Below are positions 1-5,813 of a stretch of 9,161 bases of DNA, one piece after another. Location: assembly GCA_030672555.1 (NCBI GenBank), contig DAOVGD010000083.1, forward strand, positions 1 through 9,161, read 5' to 3'. Origin of the DNA: Desulfobacterales bacterium. GTDB taxonomy: Bacteria; Desulfobacterota; Desulfobacteria; Desulfobacterales; C00003106. Both the position numbers and the translations under genes were made by a program. The notes beneath the pieces were generated by a model. The model was not told where the DNA came from, searched no databases, and saw only the letters and a program-made list of their open reading frames with translations. Within the stretch, counting starts at the first letter, position 1; each line of letters starts with the position of its first letter.

Positions 1-216
1 CTGGCGGTCATTGAGCCTTGTAATATCAATACCATCTACAAGAATTTGGCCCTTGTCCGGTTTTAGCAGACCGATTATATGCTTTAGCAGAACACTTTTA
101 CCTTCGCCACTTTTGCCTATAATAACGGTAATCTTTCCGGCCTCTATCGATAAATTGACGCCATCGAGAACCTTTTGGCCATTAAACGACTTATGAACGT
201 CAACGATTTCGATCAT
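1..216 (-). CDS. mlaF: ABC transporter ATP-binding protein, MlaF-like (N-terminal part, cut by window edge)
   Basis: The first 72 residues of an ABC ATPase are present; the gene continues past the left edge. The Walker A motif GKSGEGKS is at residues 34-41, followed by VLLKHIIGLLKPDKG, the wording typical of the Mla/Ttg2 family ATPase (MlaF). In that family the protein powers an inner-membrane MlaE permease that moves phospholipids between inner and outer membrane, with a periplasmic MCE-domain partner. The signature motif, Walker B and the partner genes lie outside the window, so the family call rests on the N-terminus alone. The chosen start is ATG at 214-216. An in-frame GTG at 229-231 would add five residues, but the purine-rich GAGGGGG lies almost against it and about 17 nt from the ATG, so neither spacing is ideal. 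The gene follows the aldolase by 28 nt without a terminator and is probably co-transcribed with it. Confidence 0.75.
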   Translation of the reverse strand, partial: MIEIVDVHKSFNGQKVLDGVNLSIEAGKITVIIGKSGEGKSVLLKHIIGLLKPDKGQILVDGIDITRLNDRQ

Positions 217-244
217 ACTGGTTTTGGACACACCCCCTCTATAT

Positions 245-1384
245 TCAGGAGCCCGCTTTTAAGTACTCCCAAACCTTTGGAGCGAGACCGATCGAGTTGG
301 TGGCCTCAAACAGTTTTACTGCCTCCTCGTAACCCTGGGCAGTAATTCGATCTTTATAAACACGGTCTATGTTGTTGAGCTTATCTGTAAATACCTTGTT
401 TGCCTTCTTGATATTCCCTCCAATATTTCCGGTCTCTGCAGCCCACTTCCACATTTCCTCCCAGAGGGAATCGGGAATCCCGCGATAAGAACGGGTGATG
501 TAGCCTTTATCAGGCGTGGTTAGAGCATTGCCGCTTTCGTTCATGGCTATTCCAAAGGAAATATTTTGCCAAAAGGTGCCTACATTCCCTTTGCGTATTC
601 CATAGTTGATAAATTGACGAATTTTACTAAGGGAAGTACCTGTAATCCCATGTTGAGCAATATCCAGGTCCCACGGCTGAATCGCGTCCCAGATCTCCTC
701 AGTTAGATCGAGTTGTATCCCTTCATGGGCGGTTCCAAAATAGGTGCCATGAATCGAACCATTATTAATCGCCAACAGATCCGGATGGATGCCCGCCTTG
801 TTTAATTCTCCGATGAACCAGGCAGCTTCATCCGGCTGTGTGAAGCCTTCTGCACCCCCCTTCTTCGCTCCGATTTCTCCGAGTTCTACTTCAAGGCAAT
901 AACCTGCATCCTGAATCGCTTGCGCCAAGTCTTTTGTTGCAGCAAGGTTCAGCTCGTTTTCCATATGGGAGGCGTCAATCGCAAACGAGGTAAAGCCGGC
1001 GTCTAATTCCTCAGCAATAAGATTTCGGACCTCCTCCACTTGGTCGGGGTTTTTCACGGTAAGATGGTCTGCGTGCACGCTGAACGGGACAGCAGTATTG
1101 CCAATCGTTTCATTCACGGAAACAACATGCTCAACATACGTTGCAGGGGTGAATTCTGTGTAACCCAATTCTGATTTTGCAATTTCGTACATAACCGGCG
1201 CGCCTGTAGCCATAGAGGCGCGGGCAATCCCTTCCACCGGCAGTTTGCACCGGCAGTTGCAGGCAATAATCATGGCATTGTTCTGTTTGGCGGTCTTGAC
1301 CAATGGCCTGCCATTTATAAGAGGCGTCTTTATGTTCGGAAATCTTTTCTTAACTTTTTCCGGTATAAATTTTTCAAATTCCAT
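245..1384 (-). CDS. fba: class II fructose-bisphosphate aldolase family protein
   Basis: A 379-residue zinc-type (class II) aldolase homologue. Family landmarks are visible in order: HADHLT (D106, H107; catalytic Asp and first zinc His), ELGEIG (167-172), SIHGTY (H212) and QHGITG (H245), matching the zinc-ligand and active-site pattern of E. coli FbaA. The usual cytosolic reaction is reversible cleavage of fructose-1,6-bisphosphate to dihydroxyacetone phosphate and glyceraldehyde-3-phosphate. Two regions depart from FbaA: GGSGS becomes GITGT, and the NIDTDTQ phosphate/substrate loop becomes NVGTFWQ (267-273). The true substrate is therefore inferred, not certain. A CxCxC cluster (C42, C44, C46) lies near the N-terminus. 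The start ATG at 1382-1384 has GGGAG 7 nt upstream. The frame stays open to 1519, but that extension is low-complexity, overlaps repeat DNA and lacks family similarity. A candidate promoter lies at 1460-1468. mlaF follows 28 nt downstream. Confidence 0.85.
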   Translation of the reverse strand: MEFEKFIPEKVKKRFPNIKTPLINGRPLVKTAKQNNAMIIACNCRCKLPVEGIARASMATGAPVMYEIAKSELGYTEFTPATYVEHVVSVNETIGNTAVPFSVHADHLTVKNPDQVEEVRNLIAEELDAGFTSFAIDASHMENELNLAATKDLAQAIQDAGYCLEVELGEIGAKKGGAEGFTQPDEAAWFIGELNKAGIHPDLLAINNGSIHGTYFGTAHEGIQLDLTEEIWDAIQPWDLDIAQHGITGTSLSKIRQFINYGIRKGNVGTFWQNISFGIAMNESGNALTTPDKGYITRSYRGIPDSLWEEMWKWAAETGNIGGNIKKANKVFTDKLNNIDRVYKDRITAQGYEEAVKLFEATNSIGLAPKVWEYLKAGS

Positions 1385-1406
1385 CTTGAGTCTCCCGTTG
1401 TTTAGT

Positions 1407-1568
1407 ATTTTCGATTTTGAATTGCGGATTTTAACAACCCCTTTGAAATCCGTGGATTCAGTATAGCACTTTTCAAACAATTGTAGAAAGCTGTTTCTTT
1501 GCCTCATAGCAAACCGCAATCAAGAACCCTGTGGATCAATCGACAATCGAACATCGACAATCGAAAAT
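1407..1568. repeat. 7-bp-period ATTNTCG inverted repeat between asd and fba
   Basis: The right arm (1541-1568) is four exact 7-bp units which on the minus strand read ATTTTCG, ATTGTCG, ATGTTCG, ATTGTCG. It starts one base after the asd stop codon. The left arm (1407-1434) is four plus-strand units ATTTTCG, ATTTTGA, ATTGCGG, ATTTTAA. ATTTTCGATT (1407-1416) is the exact reverse complement of 1559-1568, and ATTGCGG (1421-1427) is inverted again at 1514-1520. The arms enclose about 100-140 bp that hold the candidate aldolase promoter. No protein-coding signal is seen in this gap. Confidence 0.7.
1460..1468 (-). promoter_or_regulatory. candidate extended -10 promoter for fba-mlaF
   Basis: On the minus strand the sequence reads TGCTATACT: an extended -10 (TG, one base, TATACT) with TATACT at 1460-1465. 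No good -35 is seen 17 nt upstream (TTCTAC), which is tolerable for an extended -10 promoter. Transcription would begin near 1453, giving a leader of about 70 nt before the aldolase. It lies between the two arms of the ATTNTCG repeat. This is pattern-based only. Confidence 0.4.
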
Positions 1569-1569
1569 C

Positions 1570-2589
1570 CTATAGGTAGTCCTTAGCCAGCACCTCGGCA
1601 ATCTGAACCGCGTTGGTTGCAGCCCCTTTTCGAATGTTATCAGCAACCACCCACAAGTTGATTCCGTTTTCAATCGACTCATCAGCTCGAATTCGCCCTA
1701 CAAACGTATCATCCTTTCCGGCTGCATCAACCGCAAGCGGATACAAATTCTCGGCAGGATCGTCGACCACTTTAATACCAGGGGCATCCTCCAGCAGCAG
1801 CTTGATTTCCTCTGGTGTCATGTGTGTGCGTGTTTCAATATTTACCGATTCCGAGTGTCCGAAAAAAACCGGTACGCGCACAGCAGTTGCAGTTACTCCT
1901 ATAGTATTGTCTTCCAATATCTTCCTGGTCTCATTGACCATCTTCATTTCTTCTTTGGTATAACCATTATCCAAAAATATATCAATGTGCGGAAGGCAGT
2001 TGAATGCTATTCTGTGAGGATACACTTCTGTTTTATAGTCAACAAAATTGATCATGGCTCGTGTTTGATCAAACAGTTCGTCAATCGCATTTTTTCCTGT
2101 ACCGGAAACCGCCTGATATGTGGAGACCACGATCCGTTTTATTCCTACCTTACGGTGGATAGGCGCCAGCGCTACCACCATCTGTATGGTGGAACAATTC
2201 GGATTAGCAATAATCCCCTTGTTGGTGTATTGGGCGATCGCATGCGGATTAACTTCCGGGACAACCAGGGGGACATCAGGATCCATGCGCCATGCGCTCG
2301 AATTATCAACTACTACGGCCCCTGCTTTTGCCGCAAAAGGAGCAAAATGGGTGCTGGGCTCTCCTCCTGCAGAAAAAAGCGCAATATCGACCCCTTTGAA
2401 AGAGCGTTCCGTCATCTCTTCTACAGGAATCTGATCTCCTTTAAATCGTAGCTTTTTTCCTTCAGAGCGGCTCGACGCCAAAAACTTTACGTCCTTAACC
2501 GGAAAATTACGTTCTTCTAAACAGGAAATCATCTGATTTCCCACAGCACCGGTGGCCCCGGCCACTGCAACGTTAAATAGTTTACTCAT
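1570..2589 (-). CDS. asd: aspartate-semialdehyde dehydrogenase
   Basis: A 339-residue cytosolic enzyme that reduces L-aspartyl-4-phosphate to L-aspartate-4-semialdehyde with NADPH, the branch point to lysine/diaminopimelate, threonine, methionine and isoleucine. The nucleotide-binding glycine motif GATGAVG is at 11-17. The active-site cysteine is C132 in NPNCSTIQ, followed by Q159 in STYQAVSGTG. The substrate-binding RVPVFFGHS segment is at 238-246 with H245. Length matches the family, and no key residue is missing. The start ATG at 2587-2589 has AGAGG directly against it and GGAGAG about 12-14 nt upstream, so the ribosome site is not ideal; GATGAVG so close behind the start still fixes the N-terminus. 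It is the last biosynthetic gene of the leuCDB-asd run. It is separated from leuB by 142 nt holding a strong hairpin, and its stop abuts the ATTNTCG repeat. Confidence 0.95.
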   Translation of the reverse strand: MSKLFNVAVAGATGAVGNQMISCLEERNFPVKDVKFLASSRSEGKKLRFKGDQIPVEEMTERSFKGVDIALFSAGGEPSTHFAPFAAKAGAVVVDNSSAWRMDPDVPLVVPEVNPHAIAQYTNKGIIANPNCSTIQMVVALAPIHRKVGIKRIVVSTYQAVSGTGKNAIDELFDQTRAMINFVDYKTEVYPHRIAFNCLPHIDIFLDNGYTKEEMKMVNETRKILEDNTIGVTATAVRVPVFFGHSESVNIETRTHMTPEEIKLLLEDAPGIKVVDDPAENLYPLAVDAAGKDDTFVGRIRADESIENGINLWVVADNIRKGAATNAVQIAEVLAKDYL

Positions 2590-2638
2590 CCTCTATTCTA
2601 TCTCTCTCCTCAAAATAACTGATTGATACAGTATGAGG

Positions 2639-2715
2639 GTGCTGGAGTACTGGAGTGATGGAGTGGTGGTTATTCTTTTTCCCATCACTCCAGTACTCCA
2701 TTGTTCTACCACTCC
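2639..2715. repeat. TGGAGTNN 8-bp-period palindromic repeat, perfect 19-bp arms
   Basis: Three 8-bp units TGGAGTAC, TGGAGTGA, TGGAGTGG run from 2643, then inverted units ending ACTCC. The arms 2643-2661 and 2682-2700 are perfect 19-bp reverse complements around a 20-nt loop. An alternative outer pairing, GGAGTGGT (2660-2667) with ACCACTCC (2708-2715), is also possible. A strong hairpin should form in the leuB-asd transcript. There is no T tract on either side, so a rho-independent terminator is unlikely. A 24-nt stretch (2639-2662) is identical to 4458-4481. Confidence 0.85.
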
Positions 2716-2731
2716 GTCCCCTAAAGCGTGT

Positions 2732-3793
2732 TTACAACGCTTCAATCACCAGATCGCCAACCTCTGACGTACTATATCCCATCTTCCCCGCGGAAAGACT
2801 TTTGATGTCTTCTCGAACTACCTTCATCACAGCCTTTTCTATCCTATCGGCCGCTTCTTTTTCACCCAATGTTTCCAACATGACTTGCGCGGCGCATATC
2901 GCTGCGAGCGGATTGATCACCTGTTTTCCGGTATACTTGGGAGCAGATCCTCCGATCGGCTCAAACATGGAGACCCCTTCAGGATTGATATTCCCTCCCG
3001 CGGCAATCCCCATCCCCCCCTGGATCATGGCGCCCAGATCGGTAATAATGTCACCAAACATGTTGTCAGTGACGATCACATCAAACCACTCGGGATTCTT
3101 TACCATCCACATGCAGATGGCATCCACATGCGCATAGTCTGTCTTTATGTCGGGATAATCTTCTGCCACCTCATGAAATGTGCGTTCCCACAGGTCAAAC
3201 GCGTAAGTTAATACGTTTGTTTTTCCACACAGGGTGAGTTGTTTCGCCTGATTTCGTTTTCTACAGAACTCAAAGGCATAACGAATGCAGCGTTCAACAC
3301 CTTTTCTGGTATTTATCGATTCCTGGATGGCTACCTCATCCGGCGTTCCTTTTTTCAAACATCCCCCGGCACCGGCGTAAAGCCCTTCTGTATTCTCTCT
3401 AATCACAACAAAATCTATATCTTCGGGGCCCTTACTTTTCAAAGGGCAATCCACGCCTTCATAGAGCTTGACAGGGCGGAGGTTGATATATTGATCCAGG
3501 CTGAATCGGAGTTTCAAAAGTATCCCTTTTTCCAGTATGCCGGGTTTTACATCCGGATGTCCTATCGCCCCGAGATAGATGGCGTCCATTTTTCTTAAAG
3601 ACTCTACGGTGCTATCGGAAAGGGTTTCGCCGGTGGCCTTATAGTTTTCTCCTCCCAAATTGTATTTAGTAAAGGTAAGATTAAAGTTGGATAGTCCGGA
3701 AACGGCTTTGAGGACCTTTATTCCCTCAGCGACCACTTCCGGACCGGTTCCATCTCCTGGAATCACCGCAATCTCATAATCATTTTTCGCCAT
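2732..3793 (-). CDS. leuB: 3-isopropylmalate dehydrogenase
   Basis: A 353-residue member of the isocitrate/isopropylmalate dehydrogenase family. It oxidises and decarboxylates (2R,3S)-3-isopropylmalate to 2-oxoisocaproate with NAD+, the third committed step of leucine synthesis. Visible signatures are PGDGTGPEV at 12-20; LLKLRFSLDQYINLRP at 92-107, with substrate arginines R96 and R106; IRENTEGLYAG with R132 and Y139; K191; D224; and the metal-site DNMFGDIITD with D248 and D252. EPIGGSAP at 278-285 lies in the NAD-binding region. The ILEKGILLKLRF stretch resembles actinobacterial LeuB rather than E. coli LeuB. Related tartrate/malate dehydrogenases share the fold, but leuC and leuD next door settle the role. 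The start is ATG 3791-3793. The nearest AAGGA is about 14 nt upstream, a weak ribosome site, so translation may depend on the upstream leader. The gap to leuD is 81 nt and contains a hairpin. Confidence 0.93.
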   Translation of the reverse strand: MAKNDYEIAVIPGDGTGPEVVAEGIKVLKAVSGLSNFNLTFTKYNLGGENYKATGETLSDSTVESLRKMDAIYLGAIGHPDVKPGILEKGILLKLRFSLDQYINLRPVKLYEGVDCPLKSKGPEDIDFVVIRENTEGLYAGAGGCLKKGTPDEVAIQESINTRKGVERCIRYAFEFCRKRNQAKQLTLCGKTNVLTYAFDLWERTFHEVAEDYPDIKTDYAHVDAICMWMVKNPEWFDVIVTDNMFGDIITDLGAMIQGGMGIAAGGNINPEGVSMFEPIGGSAPKYTGKQVINPLAAICAAQVMLETLGEKEAADRIEKAVMKVVREDIKSLSAGKMGYSTSEVGDLVIEAL

Positions 3794-3840
3794 ATGTTTC
3801 TAACCGATCCTTTCATATATATTGATATAAATCATCAAAG

Positions 3841-3880
3841 TTAGGGGTTGGGGGATTGCTAATTCCCCAATCCCTCAATT
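3841..3880. repeat. GGGGATT-type short palindromic repeat between leuD and leuB
   Basis: On the plus strand TTAGGGGTTGGGGGATT, the triplet GCT, then AATTCCCCAATCCCTCAAT form a hairpin. The inner stem is TTGGGGGATT (3848-3857) with AATTCCCCAA (3861-3870), one mismatch, and a 3-nt loop. An outer, imperfect G/C-rich pairing extends it to about 18 bp per arm. The units have a 7- to 8-bp period (ATTGAGG, ATTGGGG, AATTAGC on the minus strand). The element overlaps the last codons and TGA stop of leuD. No T tract follows it on the minus strand. Confidence 0.7.
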
Positions 3881-4372
3881 CTTTAATCGCTTCTTCAACA
3901 CATACGGCATCAATCCGCCTGCATCTATCAGCTCCTTCATAAACGACGGAATCGGGACGGCTGCAAATGTGGCGCCCGTTGTCTTGTCTGTAATAGATCC
4001 GGTATCCGCATCTACCGATACAATGTTTCCTTCTTGAATTGATCGTGCTGCTTCAGGAGATTCAAATATAGTCAAGCCTGTGTTAAAAGCGTTCCTGAAA
4101 AAGATACGGGCAAAACTCTCTGCTATAATGCAGGCGATGCCTGCTCCTTTGATAGCAATCGGGGCATGTTCCCTTGATGAGCCGCAACCGAAATTTTTAC
4201 CTGCCACAATGATATCGCCCGGTTGAATCTTTCCGGAAAATTCGGGATCCATGTCCTCCATCACATGTTCAGCCAATTCGTGAGGGTCAGAGGTAACGAG
4301 GTATCGTGCCGCAATAATTACATCCGTGTCAATGTTATCTCCGAACTTCCAAACCTTACCCTCAATCTTCAT
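3875..4372 (-). CDS. leuD: 3-isopropylmalate dehydratase small subunit
   Basis: A 165-residue swivel-domain subunit that pairs with LeuC to isomerise 2-isopropylmalate to 3-isopropylmalate through a dehydration/rehydration cycle. It is of the short archaeal/deltaproteobacterial type; E. coli LeuD is about 200 aa. Motifs include GDNIDTDVIIAARYLVT at 11-27, the GKNFGCGSSREHAP core at 58-71, and the SFARIFFRNAFNTGL segment at 86-100. The specificity loop reads YLVT (24-27). The isopropylmalate enzymes described have YLVY and homoaconitases YLRT, so the hydrophobic Val favours isopropylmalate. The start ATG has AAGGA 7 nt upstream, a good ribosome site. The gap of 178 nt to leuC holds a repeat and a possible weak internal promoter. 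The final codons form one arm of a hairpin. Confidence 0.93.
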   Translation of the reverse strand: MKIEGKVWKFGDNIDTDVIIAARYLVTSDPHELAEHVMEDMDPEFSGKIQPGDIIVAGKNFGCGSSREHAPIAIKGAGIACIIAESFARIFFRNAFNTGLTIFESPEAARSIQEGNIVSVDADTGSITDKTTGATFAAVPIPSFMKELIDAGGLMPYVLKKRLKN

Positions 4373-4394
4373 GACGTGTTCCTTATTGCGTACT

Positions 4395-4424
4395 CTTATA
4401 CACGAAAAACTTGTACCCTGTTCA
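4395..4424 (-). promoter_or_regulatory. possible weak internal promoter upstream of leuD
   Basis: On the minus strand TGAACA (4419-4424), an 18-nt spacer and TATAAG (4395-4400) resemble a weak sigma70 site. It lies between the TGGAGTNN repeat and the leuD ribosome site, where it could restart transcription if the repeat impedes the upstream message. Such a match could easily arise by chance in A+T-rich intergenic DNA. Confidence 0.22.
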
Positions 4425-4453
4425 TATTTGATAGGTAGTCAGTTACGGTATAA

Positions 4454-4545
4454 TGGAGTGCTGGAGTACTGGAGTGATGGATTTAATATAGGTTACGAGT
4501 TCTACTTATTCCAACACTCCACTACTCCAACATTCCATTACTCCA
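4454..4545. repeat. TGGAGTNN 8-bp-period inverted repeat, second (diverged) copy, between leuC and leuD
   Basis: The left arm has units TGGAGTGC (4454-4461), TGGAGTAC, TGGAGTGA and TGGA (to 4481). The right arm has inverted units ACACTCCA (4514-4521), CTACTCCA, ACATTCCA and TTACTCCA (4538-4545). Units pair in register at the TGGAGT core, but the two variable positions mostly do not match, unlike the perfect copy at 2643-2700. The arms enclose a 32-nt A+T-rich loop. The right arm ends 5 nt from the leuC stop codon. No T tract follows in the direction of transcription. Confidence 0.8.
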
Positions 4546-4550
4546 TGCTT

Positions 4551-5810
4551 CTACAGTTCCTCCGGGCTTCCAATCCGCCCAAGGATTGCCGATGCAGCCG
4601 CAACAGCCGGATTGGAAAGATATACCTCACTGCTGGGGTGCCCCATTCGACCTATGAAATTCCGATTGGTAGTTGCAATGGCTCGTTCGCCCGGGGCAAG
4701 GACTCCCATATGGCCGCCAAGGCAAGGACCACAGGTTGGAGGACTGATGATCGCCTTTGCTTTAAGGAATATGTCGAACAACCCTTCTTCCATTGCCTCC
4801 CGGTATATCGTGGGAGTAGCCGGAATTATAATCAGTCGTACTCGGGGATCTATAATTCTGTCTTTCAGAACTTCCGCCGCCAAACGAAGATCCTCCAACC
4901 TTCCATTGGTGCACGATCCTATCACTGCCTGGTCAATCGGAACATTTCCTGCCTCAGAGATTCCCCGGGTATTCTCGGGCAGATGCGGAAAAGCCACCTG
5001 GGGTTCAATTTGAGACGCGTCATATGCTTTGACCTCTATATATCGGGCATCCGGATCACTCTGATAGAATTCATACGGGCGTTTAGCCCGGCTTTCCACA
5101 TAGCCGCGAGTAGTGTCATCCGGTGCAATGATACCATTTTTCCCTCCGGCTTCAATGGCCATATTGGCTATGGTCATGCGATCAGACATTCCAAGCGCCT
5201 CTATTGTGTCACCCGTAAATTCCATTGCCCGGTACAGAGCACCGTCTACTCCGATGTCTCCAATGGTATAAAGGATAAGATCCTTTCCGGTAACCCATTT
5301 TTGTAGTTGCCCTGAATAAACAAACTTCATAGATTCCGGGACCTTGAGCCATACTTCTCCTGTAATCATGGCAGCGGCGATGTCCGTACTTCCCATTCCG
5401 GTAGCAAACGCCCCAAGCGCGCCATACGTACAGGTGTGACTATCAGCGCCGACTGCAATATCTCCTGGAAGTACAATACCCTGTTCAGGGAGAAGTGCAT
5501 GCTCAACGCCCATTTCTCCCAGTTCAAAGAAATGGGCAATCTTATGTTTGCGAGCAAATTGGCGAAGGATCTGGCATTGAGTCGCTGATTTGATGTCCTT
5601 GTTCGGAACAAAGTGGTCCGGGACTAACGCTATCTTGTCCGGATCAAATACAGATTTCACCTGTGCCTCTTCAAAGAGCTTAATGGCAATAGGAGCAGTT
5701 ATGTCGTTTGCTAATGCAAGGTCGATCTTAACAGTAATAAGTTCTCCCGGAGTTACACTATCTTTGCCTGAATGGGCGGCTAAAATCTTTTCAGTAATCG
5801 TCTGTCCCAC
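4551..5810 (-). CDS. leuC: 3-isopropylmalate dehydratase large subunit
   Basis: A 419-residue aconitase-superfamily subunit that carries the [4Fe-4S] cluster and partners LeuD in cytosolic isomerisation of 2- to 3-isopropylmalate. The three cluster cysteines are present: C300 in IGSCTNGR, and C360 and C363 in PTCGPCLGG. Other aconitase signatures are PDHFVPNKD (64-72), GADSHTCTYGALGAFATGMGSTD (121-143) and the C-terminal NRNFIGRMG (382-390). It is about 45 residues shorter than E. coli LeuC, as in archaeal and many deltaproteobacterial forms, a family that also includes homoaconitase; the LeuD loop and leuB argue for the leucine pathway. The start is GTG (5808-5810). The only purine-rich site, AAGGA, lies about 12 nt upstream inside pssA. 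Only three bases separate it from the pssA stop, in the same reading frame, so translational coupling is likely. Confidence 0.94.
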   Translation of the reverse strand: MGQTITEKILAAHSGKDSVTPGELITVKIDLALANDITAPIAIKLFEEAQVKSVFDPDKIALVPDHFVPNKDIKSATQCQILRQFARKHKIAHFFELGEMGVEHALLPEQGIVLPGDIAVGADSHTCTYGALGAFATGMGSTDIAAAMITGEVWLKVPESMKFVYSGQLQKWVTGKDLILYTIGDIGVDGALYRAMEFTGDTIEALGMSDRMTIANMAIEAGGKNGIIAPDDTTRGYVESRAKRPYEFYQSDPDARYIEVKAYDASQIEPQVAFPHLPENTRGISEAGNVPIDQAVIGSCTNGRLEDLRLAAEVLKDRIIDPRVRLIIIPATPTIYREAMEEGLFDIFLKAKAIISPPTCGPCLGGHMGVLAPGERAIATTNRNFIGRMGHPSSEVYLSNPAVAAASAILGRIGSPEEL

Positions 5811-5813
5811 GGT

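Noticed and set aside
1385..1519. 45-residue N-terminal extension of the aldolase
   Set aside because: A good ribosome site precedes the ATG at 1382-1384. The extension includes repeat DNA and the candidate promoter and shows no family similarity.
1541..1568. CRISPR-like repeats
   Set aside because: The units are 7 bp in direct contact, without spacers, and no cas gene is nearby.
1822..2451. Plus-strand open frame of 209 codons opposite asd
   Set aside because: It is a shadow of the well-supported asd gene, with atypical composition and no recognisable motif.
2643..2700. Rho-independent terminator between leuB and asd
   Set aside because: The stem is perfect, but no run of T follows on the minus strand and the loop is long. 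It fits a repeat element better.
4326..5306. Long plus-strand open frame (326 codons) opposite leuD start, the repeat and leuC
   Set aside because: It lies antisense to leuC, whose frame has all aconitase motifs. Its translation has no recognisable family and runs through the intergenic repeat.
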